A stretch of 64,000 nt of DNA from NCBI GenBank assembly GCA_950295325.1, contig OX485803.1, positions 13,332,001 through 13,396,000 of the forward strand, given 5' to 3'. The first letter of the stretch is position 1, and each line of letters opens with the position of its first letter. The notes beneath the pieces are model-generated. The model searched no databases. It saw only the letters and a list, made by a program, of their open reading frames with translations, and was not told the DNA's origin. Made by a program: the position numbers and the translations under genes. This DNA is from Polytrichum commune (taxonomy: Eukaryota; Streptophyta; Polytrichopsida; Polytrichales; Polytrichaceae). Below are positions 1-12,644 of this stretch, piece by piece.

Positions 1-24
1 GTGATGGACTGTTGTTTTGTGCAG

Positions 25-2449
25 CCCCGTACCTAAGAACCGGAGGGCAGTCATGGAGACTGTTCTGCCTACAGGGATTTGGCAGCGGTTTCACTTTGGT
101 GATGACCATCCGGTACGTAATCAGTTGCTTGCACTTGTGAAACGAGCACGGATTTGAGGAAAAATTCCTCCTCCTTGGCATGGCATTTCTCAGTAGACAT
201 TCGCTAGTTTGGAATCCACACTTTATAACCCAGAGACTTCTTTCTGCAGGAGCTGCCCCTCCTTTACTTGAAGGGTGGAGCTATTGTTCCAACAGGTCCA
301 GTCGTCCAGAGTGTTGGGGAAGCTAAGCCAACAGATACGGTCACATTACTTGTCGCCCTTGATGAAAACGGTAAGTGCCACTTGTAATAATATGCCATCT
401 GCTGTAGAACCCTGGAATTGTAACGACTAAACAGTCTGCAAGGACCCAAAAACGCTCCAGACTTGGATAAAATAAGAGTTATTCAAATGGAGTGCTTGTG
501 GCTAGGCTTTAATCGTATTTTGGCACCTTACAGTCTTATGTCTCCTATGACAGGAAGAGCAGAGGGAGTCATGTATGAAGACGACAATGATGGTTTTGGC
601 TACGAAGATGGAAACTATCTAATGACCTATTATGAAGCTGAGCAGCTACCCATTGGAAATAGTAGCCAGGATGGGGGAGAGGTGGTAGTAAGAGTTGCTC
701 GGACTGAAGGCAATCGCCAAAGGCCTAATCGCACTCTATGTGTGCGACTACTACTTGGCCACAGTACACAGGTACCCAACAGCATCCATCTTCATGGAAC
801 TTCATCCCGTCTCTTAATTTCAGTCTATTTCAACCATTTCATGCTACGATGTGGGCAGTAGTATCAATGTTTTTGTTTCTGGTTTGTCTTCTGCAGGTTG
901 AAGGTGAAGGCAGGGATGGAGAACTAGTGAAGCTGGTTGTGCCAGGAGTGGCTGAAATCAATAGAATTGTGGAGACCAATTGCCAGCGAGAAATTCATCT
1001 AAGAGGTCTGTAATCTAACTGAATATCGAAAGCCTTAGTGTATCTAATGTTTTTACTTTTTTATGTATGGTAGGCAAGGTGATTTTGGTCGTGATTGATC
1101 TGTTTGATTGATGTGTCTTGGCTGTCTGACATTTGCAGAGAGCTCACAGAATGTCATTGATAAGATATTTGGAGAACATGAAGCTATCAAGGGTGCTGGA
1201 GCAGTTACACAGCCCATTGAACTTGATAAGGGCAATGTGAACTTGCAAGTTTGCGCTTGGATTGGTGGCCGTATATTTTCGTTGATTCACAAACCTTCGG
1301 GTCAAGAGTGGCTGGAGGGAAGGCTGGAAAGTGGTCGATATGAAGAGTACAGCACTGCTGAATATCGATCACCTGGCTGCACAGAGGCCTATACTGTTCT
1401 AAAGTACTTCATTAGCTATTTACTCCAAATTTTTTATCTGTTCCTAAATCTTTATGTAAACAAGAAGCATCAGTTCGGCCAGGGTTTGCAAAGAGGCCTT
1501 TCGTTTTTCTTTTTAGACTTCAGTTGTATTATGCATGATGTGTGCAGGATCTGTCAACATCTATATATATTGCAAATGTGTGCCAAAAACGTCCGGGCTA
1601 AAACATGTTGTGTTTCGTTGCAGGAGAGAAGTGGCAGAATTGGATGGTCAAGAGTCTGTTAGTATGGAAGGAGATATTGGTGGTGGATTGATAATGGCCC
1701 GGGACATTGTACTTCCCAAAGAGTCCAAAGATATAGTGAAAATTACCTCTAGTATTCAAGCAAGATCTGTAGGTGCTGGATCCGGAGGTTTCTCAAGGCT
1801 TGTCTGTCTACGAATTCGCCCAATGTTTAAGTTAGCCCACGCACTTGACACTTTGATCAAGTTCACTGCCATAGATGGGACGAAACACGTGATCAAGGCC
1901 AGCATGGACTTTGAAGAGACAGTATTCAAGGGTTCAGACAGACCAAATGGTGAGTGTGTTGGCTTATTTGAGTTAAATTTTTGGTTATTGATGCACAGAA
2001 CAACACTCTGTACTGCTTCATTACTTCTCTTTTGATGCCGCATGGTGTTTAATGCTTCATCTCTTTGGAAATGGAAATTGATAATTGCCACATGGCATTT
2101 GAATGGTCTCGAGTAATCCAAGAGTGGCATGTGGCAAACCTTCAAGGCATCAAAAGCTGAAGTAGTAGGAAATTAACTCTATGGTAGCTGTGAAGAGTGT
2201 ACTTCCTTAACGAAATGGAAATGTGTGTTTGCTGATGTGGCAGGGGAGTGGATGCTGCAAGACATGGAAACTGGTTTGGGAGTAATCAACAGGTTCAACC
2301 TTGATGAGGTTGAAACATGTGTTATTGAATGGGGCTCATCCCTTGTCACACTAGAACTTTGGACCCAAGAGCGTGGAGTGTCAAAGGAGACCCCGTTAGT
2401 TATTACCCATGAGTACGAATTGATTGATCACCCGGTTCACCACGATTAA
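25..2449 (+). CDS. HGL1: GH31 alpha-glucosidase, heteroglycan glucosidase 1-like (3' exons only)
   Basis: The gene starts upstream of the window. I can chain exons at about 25-112, 250-370, 554-771, 897-1005, 1139-1400, 1624-1949 and 2244-2449, each with AG/GT borders and continuous sense. The first two encode the GH31 segment after the catalytic barrel (GIWQRFHFGDDHP, then LPLLYLKGGAIVP). Next comes the C-terminal beta-domain (GVMYEDDNDGFGYEDG) and a long plant-type extension (LDGQESVSMEGDIGGG, GEWMLQDMETGLGV). This arrangement matches plant HGL1 (Arabidopsis At3g23640 type), a GH31 family member annotated as acting on heteroglycans; cellular location cannot be read here. The catalytic aspartates lie outside the window. 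The stop is TAA at 2447-2449. The exact donor of the exon near 1400 is uncertain. The family call is confident; activity is inferred from the family. Confidence 0.85.
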
Positions 2450-3417
2450 GTTCCGGAGGTTACAAACAGAACCCTGTAGACACCCATTTTCAACATTAGA
2501 ACAAGATGTTGTCTCAGGATGGCCAATGCCATTTACAACAAGCCTATTGGTTCAATCATACTCAAGTGCCTTTTGTAAGAGAAAGAAAAGCTTGTGCTCA
2601 ATTTGCACTGCCTTTTTGAAATTAGGTGCTTTTAATCCTAAATAATAGCTCATTAATGTAGCTATACGTGTTGATTATTGATTACACATCTTGGGAGTAG
2701 TCCAAGAAGCCTGCATCTTTAACTTCTGTACCTGAAGTTTTATAAAGATACACACCAAATTGCGATACACTCCATTCTCTATGTTCTTATTTGTTTTGTA
2801 TACCGAATTTTTGTACTCGAGGTCATTTGAAATGAATCGGTGACAAACCTATATAGGTCGGCGAGCAAGCTGGGCCTATTTGTTGGACCCCAGAATGCTA
2901 CTCAACATATCCCTTAATCACTTGGATAGTAGAGAATCCTAGCCCCATATTTCTTCAGTCTCCACATGCGAAACTGAGACCCAGTTGAGAGAATTGGCAA
3001 TGATTCCCTACTTGAGACATGGAACATCAATGACCTTGATTTCCTGAACATTGTTCATCTATAGTGCCGACAAATGGTACTGCAGTATCGTTCATGCCGC
3101 CCAATGTTATGTGGGCAAGTTTGTATACAAACTACATGAAAAGGACACTTCGAATGCCTGCAAAATAGGTGCATTAAGTATAAGAATGGAAACTATATAC
3201 ACGGACTCTCAAAACAGAGTGAGTGAGTGACTTCATCAATTTTGCACACAATGCCAAGCAAATAAAACCAAGAACATACAGACTTTCACTTATGTGAGTT
3301 AATAGTCATAGTTCAGTGCATCATTACCAAAGTCTCATGTCCAGTGCAAAACTACACATGGAAAAACAGTGATTTGAAGAGAACTATGTACATTGACTCT
3401 AAATCTACATCCACTTA
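2450..3417. other. 3' flank of the HGL1-like gene
   Basis: AT-rich, no coding signal beyond short chance frames. The first few hundred bases are probably 3' UTR. Nothing else recognised. Confidence 0.5.
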
Positions 3418-4450
3418 TAGATCAATAATTTGTCCACCCTCCTTTAGAAGCTAAAACAACTTGGATACAATTGGGCATGCTATGATAGAACTTTTGACAC
3501 TGCACATGCTCTTATAATTGGAGCATTCCTTTGGTTGTTGTTGAATATTCATTTAATTTTTGTTTCACAAGTGTCCACACATGCTCCATTGGAGTTAGGT
3601 GAGGTGATTAAGGAGGCCAAGTAAGTACATCAAAATATTGCATAGACAAGCACTGCTTGACTAATTTTGCGGTATGTTTAAGATCATTATCATGCTCATA
3701 TATGACACAAGAAGGGTTGAAGTGCCACCATTCAATTGTCTTGATGACCCCATCTTGAAGAATCCTAAGATACAGATCTTGTGTCATCTTCCCCTCTATC
3801 TTGCACATGTAACCCATGCCATAGGAAGTCATACAACTGCACACAAAATTTCACCACCTCCATGTTTAATTGTCTGACTCATACGATGAGCTTGTAATTG
3901 AGATTCTCCATCCCTTACTTGCTTAAGTGCGAGCATCAAATTGAAATCAATTGATCTTAGTCTCATCACTAAAAATCACCCTGTACCAATCATGGATACT
4001 CCAATCTTGATGACATTGAGCAAATTCCAACTTGCAACATATATTTTTGGCAATCATTAATGGCTTTTTAATTGCTTCTCTAATGACTCAAGACCCGCTT
4101 CATGAAGTGGACACCTCATTGTGTTGGTGCTCACTACCACATTCAAGTGCTCATTCAAAGCATTCCTCACGTCTACAACATTATCTAATCCGCCAATGAT
4201 GATGGCTCTTACACATGTTTGTCATTGAGCAAGGGGTGATGCTTCTTGGGTGCCCTCTTCTTGAAGGCTCCACATGAGGAACATTATCTCTATGAATCCT
4301 AGAGCATGAAGAGTGAGAGATATCCAACAATTTTGACACTTCATATGTGCTACACCCATGGTACAATAGGGCTAAGGCATTCAACCAATTCTCCTGTTGT
4401 AATGCTCTCATGGGCAAAGAAAACCTTCACAATTGTAAGATAAGGTGTCT
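3418..4450 (-). pseudogene. Tc1/mariner transposase relic
   Basis: Minus-strand fragments together resemble a Tc1/mariner transposase. At 4181-4417 an N-terminal helix-turn-helix piece reads LLYHGCSTYEVSKLLDIS and a proline/arginine linker (RRGHPRS) follows. At 3608-3844 the catalytic core contains YEHDNDLKHTAKLVKQC, the second-aspartate block of the family. Just downstream, in the same sense, the text around 3540-3610 can be read as a degraded DLTPMEHVW block. Several stops and frame changes separate the pieces, so the gene is dead. I did not find convincing terminal inverted repeats, so the limits are approximate. The superfamily call rests on the HDND..KHTA motif and the HTH piece. Confidence 0.7.
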
Positions 4451-5398
4451 TGAGAGACCACACTTCTAACCATAAATGAGAGGAAGAACCCTAGGTGGCA
4501 CTTTGAACTTAATCTTGCAATTGAAGGTGAGAGTTGAAAACAATTCCAAAATTGAGTTAATAGACCTAAGTTCATTCGAAATGGAATTCCTCTCTTGCTT
4601 GTTCTACAATGTTCAACTAAAATTTGGAAGGATGATAGCCAACTTGGTTGTGCATATGACCTAGTTTATGGTTTGGCAAAAAAATCAATACTTCTCTAGA
4701 TATGATTTCTTGAAATTTGTTGTTTGGATGATTGATTCAATTTTGAGAGTCATTATACACTCTAAGATCTGTAATATCATGCTTGTGGCAACCAAAATGC
4801 ACATGATAAAAGATACTTAATGTAGCATGTGACATTATGGAATAATACAAAGTCAACATTGCAATAATGACAATAAGTACAAATGATGAGAACATGATGC
4901 GTTTGAGCATGTGGTTTGAATTATTTGGTAATTTATTTTAATGTCAAAACCCATGATATATGAACGGGAAATATGATAACAAGGGGTGAGATTTGAACTG
5001 AAAACATCCGTTCCCTAAGGTTTTAGGATACATGAAAAAAATGAAATTAAGAAGGTTGATATTATAGAGCTTAGAGTAGTCATTTTTGCCCATATTCATA
5101 GATGCTTGATATTCATAGAATAAAATTTGTATAACTTATGTGAACAATGTCGTCATGTGATGTCATAACATTCTTCAACAAATGCATGAGGCACTCGTAG
5201 AGTACAATCTTGGAATAGAATTTCTTCTCTAGATGCTCCAACCCATGCCATCTTCATTTGGAATTTGAGATGTGAGGGTTGAAGGTTGGATTTTTATGTT
5301 CATTTTCATAATGGCCTAACTAACTTATAGGAAGGGTACATAAATGGATGATATCAAGAAAGATGAGAGCAGTGAGAGAATTTGTGTGTGAATGACTA
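4451..5398. other. AT-rich intergenic DNA
   Basis: No gene or clear repeat recognised. The right end of the Tc1/mariner relic probably falls in the first 200 bases. Confidence 0.4.
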
Positions 5399-6780
5399 AG
5401 GGCTATTTTACACTATGGTGGAGAAGTGCACTAGTCGGTCAAGAATTTTAGTCCAAGACATGGTTATTTGAGGCGAGGGATGGTATACTGGAGAAGATGA
5501 AAAGATAATTAAAAAATGCCTTTACAAGTCTTGACCAGCCGTAGTGTAACCACCTAGAGGAGAAGTGTATTGGACAACTTCACCAAGAGGAGAAGTCCAC
5601 CGGACTACTTCACAAAATGATCATAGCCGGCCATAGTAGAAACCTTACCCCCTAAATGACCATTGTATTGAAATTTAGAAAAATTGTATTGATAAAAAAA
5701 TAAAATGTATATGGCAATCTTTTAGAACTTCTTTCATGACAAGAATTTATTTGAAAATGTTCCACCTCTATAATACATCCAAATTAAGGTAAGTAAGTAG
5801 GTACCATTATTTTCTTATTTATTTTTATAAAGAAATTACATGTGGGTACAATGTAACCTTGTTAATACGACACTTGTTTATACGACACATTTTTGCAAGA
5901 CCAAAATTTTTAGTTCAAAACTCCCTCTTTTATATGACTACAACACTCGGTAATGCGACATTTAGAATCTCCGTTTTGTCATATTAAAGAGGTAGTTAAT
6001 GCTAAAATTCCTTTCATCTATATTATGCACATCTAAAATACATTCATTTTCACTTGGAAACTACTTGGGAACTTCACTTATTGCTAGGAACTTAATGATA
6101 ATCAAGGTTACTAGTGTAGACTGGACATGGTTAGAGTTAAAGTGGCCTCTGGCCTATGATGTTGCCTTGTACACGGGTGATATAGTATCACCCGTATCTC
6201 GATGCTAAAAGTCATGAATCATTATTGTCTAGTTTCTTAGATAAAGAACTCTTCATATTTTGGTGTTAATGAAATTATTAGTTTCCAAAAGTAAGGGCCG
6301 TGCCACATTGGGGGCAGGCAGGTCCGTGCCCCGCCTCCCATTGGCCGAGGGCGGTGCCTACCTGCCCCACTGACGGCAAGCGGCAGACGGCATATACCTC
6401 CGTGGCATGCCCTGGATTTTAGGGAATCTACCGGGGGGCTCCGGCTGGTACCCCCTACCCCCCCGGCGCCGGGATCCTTCGTGGCAGCCCTTCATCCCCC
6501 GGGCTTCATCCCCCCCCAGCTCTGCTGCTGCTCCAGCTGCCTCGCCTGCTTCACCTGCACCTGCTTCAGCTGAAGCTGCTTAAACTGCTTCACCTTCACC
6601 TTCAGCTGCTCGAGTCGTCATCGACATTTCGTGCTCGACATCGACATCTCAGGTACGTGTTTGTGCTCGTGTTCGTGTTCTTCATTTTTTTCCTCTTTTT
6701 TTTTTCTCATTTTTCTCATTTTTTTCCCTTCCCTTGGCAACAACTTACCATTCCGCTTCAAATTGGGTTTAGGGTTTCAC

Positions 6781-7377
6781 ATGGAGTCGCAGGGAACTAG
6801 TAGGGAAGCGGGTGGTGCCAACACCAATGTTGTGACTGGTGGAATCCCCCCTGTCGCTGGCACTGCAATTTCGGGACAAGGTCTTCCCATTCCTCCCGCA
6901 CCATTCTTTCATGGCTTTCATGGGGTGGGAAATCAATTGCCATTTCTATACTCCCATTCCTACATGCCTCCAATTCCAAGATTTGGGTTTAGTGCTCCCG
7001 CCCAAGGCACTCCAAGCGCCACCATTGATCTCACGGAAGGTTCACCAAAACAAGGCCCCCAAGAAACCGTCATTGACCTATCCAAGTCCAACAAGAAACG
7101 GAGAGCCCCTCGCAAAAAACCCGAAATTGTCGAATTGGACGATGGCAAAGAGGATGTGGAGCTCTTGAGGAATGCAAACCAGTGGAGGGACCACTGGGTC
7201 ATTCAACTCATCTCCCTTCGTGGGGAGATGCAAAACACATTCAATGCCCCCCCAAAGCAAGGTGCGCCTATTGAATTTCACAACATTTTTGAGTTTTTTT
7301 CCGTGCTTTCCATTATGCTTTTGGGCCTTCGTATGTGCACGCCAATTACAACCTGCTTGATTACTCCTTTGAATTAA
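6781..7377 (+). pseudogene. Harbinger Myb/SANT-like DNA-binding protein (truncated)
   Basis: The reading frame starts at the ATG at 6781; the upstream frame is only low-complexity serine/phenylalanine coding. A low-complexity N-terminus (Gly/Pro/Phe-rich) is followed by TIDLTEGSP and VIDLS repeats that resemble SUMO-interaction motifs. A basic patch (KKRRAPRKKPEIVELDD) comes next. Then the start of a trihelix/SANT domain appears: WRDHWVIQLISLRGEMQN, ending in FNAPPKQG. This is the second protein of Harbinger elements, which helps the transposase reach DNA and the nucleus. Where the rest of the domain should continue, the sequence turns into unrelated hydrophobic coding and stops at 7377. The copy is truncated, or the remainder lies in an exon I cannot see. 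Confidence 0.75.
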
Positions 7378-7576
7378 TTTGATTTTATTGAGTATATCCG
7401 GGGAGATTTTTGGGCATTATCGGTCAAAATCCTAGTGTTTCCAAGTCCAACCATCTACATGTTGTGATCTTTTGTTTTTTCTTTATTGATTTGAGGCATA
7501 TTTTATACATTCCTCTGTAATGATCAGTAATTGTCCTGAAGTCTGTGTCAGGTTTCAACTAACGAACCCTAGCGGC

Positions 7577-7894
7577 CTGTGTGTATGTTTGACAAATTTC
7601 ATGTGACGTTGAACTTGAAATCCAAAGTGTCACGTGACGTTTTCAAAATCAATATTGTATGTCAATTGACATCTACATTTTATTCCTGAATGTCACCTCA
7701 ATTTATAGTACTGAGGTAGCACGTGTCATTTCAATTTCTAGTGTGTCAATTGACGTGCGGTTTTTTTCTTCACAAGTCACAGTACGTGTCAATTTCTAGA
7801 TTGTGCGTGTCAATTGACGTGCATTTTTTTGTGTGCAAATTTTTGCGTGTCAAAAGAGAAAAACTTGCAAAAACTTTGTCAAACATATACGCTG
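7577..7894. mobile_element. hAT-type MITE inside the Harbinger element
   Basis: A 318-bp insert is flanked by an exact 8-bp duplication, CTAGCGGC, at 7569-7576 and 7895-7902. Its ends are inverted: CTGTGTGTATGTTTGACAAA at the left, and CAGCGTATATGTTTGACAAA at the right on the minus strand. The interior repeats TGTCAATTGACGTGC-like palindromes. An 8-bp target duplication fits hAT elements. A related copy lies at about 57826-58005. Confidence 0.85.
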
Positions 7895-8244
7895 CTAGCG
7901 GCTTACCTATTTAAAGTTTGAGAATATGTCGAGGGTGTTACACCCCCGATGCCCCTAATCATTTGCTTTACCTGATAACAGTTCACGAGCTCCAGCTATC
8001 ATGAGGGAAACTTCGGAGTGAACCAAGTACTAGATGGTACGATTAGTCTTTCGCCCCGGTACCCAAGTATGACGAACGATTTACACGTCAGGATCGCTAC
8101 GAGTTACCACCAGAGTTTCATCTGGCTTCGCCCTGCTCAGGCATAGTTCACCATATTTCGGGTCCTAACAGGTTTGCTCACAGTCAAACATTTCACAGAA
8201 AATCAAGCCATGCGTTTATTGAAAAATTGTTGGCACATGTTATT

Positions 8245-9765
8245 TCAAACACTATCCTCAGTAAAAGTTTCGGCTACACTAGCCTTTGTCTTAGCCATCC
8301 ACAAACTTCTCGCTATGCTAGTCCGTCTTGCAGATAACTCCTTAAATGATTTCCCCCCGGTACTCATTGCAATTTCAAATTTTTTGGCCGCCTCTTGTTT
8401 TAGATACTCAAAAGTCTCTCTTGAACTCTCGTCAATTCCAGCTAAACTTTGCAAAGCCAAATCGGCCACCGCCAGTCGCTCCCGCATACCACTACCGCCA
8501 GTTGCTCCCGCACGGGCATTGGACAACCCACTGTGTACATCATCCGTAGCCTCCCGCATCCATTCTTGTTTACATAGGTTGTCTCCGAAAATAAGACACA
8601 TATTATGCAAAATCAAGCAGGTTGTAACCAAATCAGGCACATTCTTCAAGTGTGCGTCCACCTTCTTCAACAAGATTCGCCATCGGAGTTTGAGCATCCC
8701 AAAGGCCCTTTCAACACACATTCGGGTAGAGGATTGGACATAATTCCAATGATATTCCTCCCTTGAAAGGCCATCCTTATGGCCTTTAAAGGGAGCGAAC
8801 ATCCATGGCCTACAGGGGTAGGCGGCATCGCCCACTAAGGCATAAGGTGAGAGCATGCCAGCCTCACAGTATTGGCCTATGTCACTTCTTCCCTACAAAT
8901 TTGCATCGTGCATGGAACCAGCCCAGCCGATGTCAAAGTCCCAAAAAAGACACTTCGACGTTACTACACCCTGCAAAAGGACGGAGTGAAATCCTTTGCG
9001 GTTGTAGTAGTCGGCGGCATGCAAGCGGGGAGCAACGATGGGTATGTGGGACCCATCAATAGCTCCAACCACATATGGAATGCCATGTATATCCTGAAAA
9101 TCTCTCGCATATTTTTCCATAATTACAGGGGTAGGCCATTTGATGAAATTTTGTAGCAAATGTGTTTTCACAGCAATACAAAATTGAGATACCGCAACTT
9201 GGCTAGAAGAAAGGCCAATCCGATATAAATCCGCAATGGATTGCATTGAATTACCTGTGGCAAGTCTTGAAATTGCTACAACAACCTTGACATGCACTGG
9301 AATGGCCAACCGCAGACGTGTATCCCGCCGTTGCAAATCCGGCGCGAGAGTACTACACAAGTACTCAAATGTTGAGAGGTCCATTCGCATACGCCCTTTA
9401 AACTCCCGGGCATTGAATGAACCCAAGAGGTTCCGATCGAAGAATCCTGGTAGAAACAAGCCTCTATCGTGGGCCCACAATCGTCTTTGGCCTCTCCCGT
9501 TCAAAACCCTAAACCCGTGCATCGCAAAGGTAATGTACCACATTTGATGCAAATTCCACATGAAAATCGCCTCCGCATCTCTAGACATACAATCCAATGT
9601 AGTGTATAATGACATTTGGAAGAGAAACATAAAAAATAATTTTCTGAGCTCGGGATCCATTTTCACAGTATGCAGGTACAAGCCGGCAACAAGCAGCTGA
9701 GAACTCGCAGCAGCTGGAACAGACACAAAAAAAAAGACTCTGCTGAGGAGCTCGAGACTATTCAC
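8245..9765 (-). pseudogene. PIF/Harbinger DDE transposase with one in-frame stop
   Basis: A single minus-strand frame runs from 9765 to 8245 and is broken only by a TAG at 8893-8895. The likely true start is the internal Met of MDPELRKL (near 9660); the stretch before it is hydrophobic and atypical. Visible family blocks are GIPYVVGAIDGSHIPI (first Asp), then DFDIGWAGSMHDA before the stop. After the stop come LVGDAAYPCRPWMF (second Asp) and CVERAFGMLKLRWRIL (Glu). Together these make the DDE catalytic triad of Harbinger transposases, which cut and paste at TWA sites. Apart from the stop, the sequence is full length for the family, so inactivation looks recent. An intron hiding the stop is possible but I see no clear border. 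Confidence 0.9.
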
Positions 9766-10298
9766 AGTCTCTGCTGGAGCCTGCCTGCCTGGGGCTCCAT
9801 TCGGAAGTTGCTGGGAAGGCAGCTGGCTTCACCCAGCTGCCGCTAATGTGGCAGGAGCCACGGCAGCAAGCCAAGGTGGCACGGCAAGCCTAGGTCGAAC
9901 CCTAGCCTGTGGCCGGGTAAGCCCTGCCCCTAGTGTGGTATGGGCCTAAGTTGGGAATTTAGATAAGATGACAACTGCTAACTTGGGTAGGCAACACCAA
10001 AGATTTTTGGACTCCTATTTCATGAATTCTTGAGAATATTTGTAATTTTTTGGAGCTAAAAGTTATTAATTCATACTATCTAGTATACCGCTTAAACTCG
10101 TTGTATATATATTTAAGCTCATATTACTTTTGTTTTCGTATTCCCTCAATAATACGACAAGTTTATGCCATTTGTCATATTAATGAGAAGACGACCCCTC
10201 AATAGTACGACTTTTTTTTGCTTCCCAAAAGTGTCATACTAAAGAGGGAGAACAATAGTGGAAACATTTCTCTAAGGGAAAAATATTTTATTCAAGTT

Positions 10299-10372
10299 GG
10301 AGTTCTCCGGAAGCCAAGTTTCTTGTCCGAGGGTTTGAGGTTGCCCAAGAAACTTGACCTCCGGAGAACTCC
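10299..10372. repeat. Strong hairpin, 27-bp arms
   Basis: Arms at 10299-10325 and 10346-10372 pair with two mismatches (GGAGTTCTCCGGAAGCCAAG against its inverted partner), around a 20-base loop. It lies in the right part of the outer transposon. Confidence 0.8.
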
Positions 10373-10563
10373 CCTTCAAAAAAGTGTCGCCATGTTGGCA
10401 GCCATGCCATTTTTTCATCCATGTACAAAGTTCTCCACCAAAGGACTCTTGGCTGTAGTGTAAACCACCACCAGACAAGAGTGTCACTCTCACCCAATCA
10501 AATTTTAGAATTCCCCTAGAATTCATGACCGGTGGACTTCTCCACTGTAGTGTAAAGCGGCCC

Positions 10564-12488
10564 TACGTCAAGAAAGTGTGTATCATGTTGAAGCTTAAAA
10601 ATGTTATGATTCATTCTTTATCTCACCTTTAGCCGACAAAAATGATATATAATAAACTAGGTGATAAAGCATCAATTATGGGACTAGATGGTGTCATTAA
10701 GTACTTTGGGAGCATAACCTTAGTACTGTAATTCTACTATGAAACTGGAGTTGATGATTTTAGGAAAGAGATTGAGAACATAACAATATTCAACTACATG
10801 GTTGTGTTCCATTCTTATTTGACATGGGCCTCCACTAGCTTACCTCCATGGGAAGAAACTTAGAGAATGAGAAGAAACTGATGCTGGTGTGAATAATGAA
10901 TAGTGTCGGTTTGAATAGTAAGAACATTGTAAATAATGTCGGTATTTTCAAAGATATTTCTTTTATTAATAATAATTTAAGGGGATAATACTGAGATGAA
11001 TAATGTTTCTTGTGAATACAATAATTCAAAGATAAACAATCATTATTGTACCTAATGTCAGGAGTATAAATCCACCCAAATTTCCAAGTTCAGCATGAAT
11101 GTATGAATAGTAAACAAACATTCTTGGTTTGTTCGAGGGGCCCACATGATATTATTGACATATTCTAGGGTCACATAAGTGACCCACATGGTTAAATAAT
11201 GTTATGATAGGGATAAATCAACCCAAAAACCTATTTTGTTAGGTGGCAAAAGTTTTAATATGGACAAATGAGAGGTATGTATTTTTGTGAGGAAGGTGCA
11301 TTGATTTCTATTTGGGACCTATTATGGACACCTAATTTTATGGGTGTGGTGGACACAAAGCATATGTTAGATGATTTACCCAAAAATATAAATCAAGTCA
11401 AGGCATATCATGACTTATGTGCACACGGCAAGTCCATCATGTAGCACAACATGACATAAATAAGTGAGTGGAGGATTGAACATAAACCTTAAGGACATGA
11501 ATTAACCAATTTCACACTTCAATGAAATATACATAAGACATTGAAAGCAAGTGTTGACTATAACTTGTGGTCACATTCACACAAACATCAGGTGCTAGGG
11601 AAGATTAAAATAGGTAATTCAAGAATTCAAAAAGGTAATGCAAAAGGATGAGCATGACAAAGAGGGGTATCACAAATGGCTACCCTACCTAACAATAATA
11701 AGTCATGGGATATTTTCACTTAGACATCCAATAAGAAATCGACACACTAGTGAACCATGTTGAGTGCATAGCTTCTAAATCCACTTTGAAATGGTAGTCC
11801 CACGGATCGTAAATTGGATCACTCTAAGCGCCCAAAGTCTCACAAAAGTGTCCACAGTAGGTGTGGTTACCTTATGGATTGACAATTTCTCTTGCCATGT
11901 GTGTTTGCCTGCATGGCAAATGACCTAGGTGGCATATTATAAATTGCATGGAAATGCATAACAAGGGGTGCTACTTGTGGTCGTTTGAAGCGATTGTAAA
12001 TTTCTACACATACTGCCACTGCGTAAAGACCTTGCCCTAATTTATGTTTGTTACTACATGGCACCTCATGTTGCATAATCTCCCTCCAAATTTTCCAGAG
12101 CGCATTTTGATTTCTATAACTCCCGCTTTGGTCTAGCTCACATTGACAAACCTAGAAAGGTAACCCTAGGCGTCAAGTATTTATCTATCTTCTACCTGAT
12201 ATCTTCCATTTGATCTCCTCTTGATGTTGAATGCCTGATGAATGCAACTTACACTCTCAAACTCAAGATAGACTCTACTATACAAGAAATTAAGGAGACT
12301 TAATGTGAATACTAAAGCTAGCCTTCCAGTAATTCCTGCTTATGCAAACTAATGAGCATAGAGACTAGGCGGTCTGCTTTTGCTGTGATGCTCAATCACT
12401 TTTCCAATGATAAGGTTGATCTACTATGGGATCATTTGTGAAGAACTACAAATTATCACAATGTCTCTTGCAGTCATTCTCATTTAGC
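10564..12488. other. Intergenic DNA without recognised genes
   Basis: AT-rich, many stops in all frames. No protein family, RNA gene or clear repeat recognised. Confidence 0.4.
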
Positions 12489-12490
12489 TT

Positions 12491-12644
12491 CCAAACAACA
12501 TCAACATCAATAGTTGTCTATCATCTTTTAATTCAAAAATTGATGAAAACCTCGACACAAGAGATTTCCAAACAACATCAACATCAATAGTTGTCTATCA
12601 TCTTTTAATTCAACAATTGATGAAAACCTCGACACAAGAGGTGT
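12491..12644. repeat. 77-bp tandem duplication
   Basis: Two nearly identical units, 12491-12567 and 12568-12644, begin CCAAACAACATCAACATCAA. A decayed third relative is visible near 12868-12935 (CCAAACAATTATCAATCATC). Confidence 0.85.

Larger units (their letters stand above)
6295..9946. mobile_element. PIF/Harbinger DNA transposon
   Basis: The 3.65-kb element is bounded by 24-bp terminal inverted repeats that match at 19 of 24 positions by eye: GGGCCGTGCCACATTGGGGG at the left, and GGCCCATACCACACTAGGGG for the right end on the minus strand. It is flanked by an identical TAA at 6292-6294 and 9947-9949. A three-base TWA duplication is the signature of PIF/Harbinger. It carries the expected two genes: a Myb/SANT-like protein on the plus strand and a DDE transposase on the minus strand. 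A hAT-type MITE sits between them. Both genes are damaged, so the copy is probably immobile. Confidence 0.9.
5399..10563. mobile_element. Outer non-autonomous transposon split by nested insertions
   Basis: Imperfect inverted ends face each other. The left end (from 5399) reads GGGCTATTTTACACTATGG with GTGGAGAAGTGCAC after it. The right end, read on the minus strand from 10563, gives GGGCCGCTTTACACTACAG followed by GTGGAGAAGTCCACC. The motif GGAGAAGTCCACC recurs inside both halves (about 5590 and 10530), as in subterminal repeats. The middle is interrupted by a second repeat pair with TAATACGAC motifs (about 5866-5995 and 10145-10250) and by the Harbinger element. No clean target duplication was found, so the exact ends and superfamily are uncertain. 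Confidence 0.45.
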
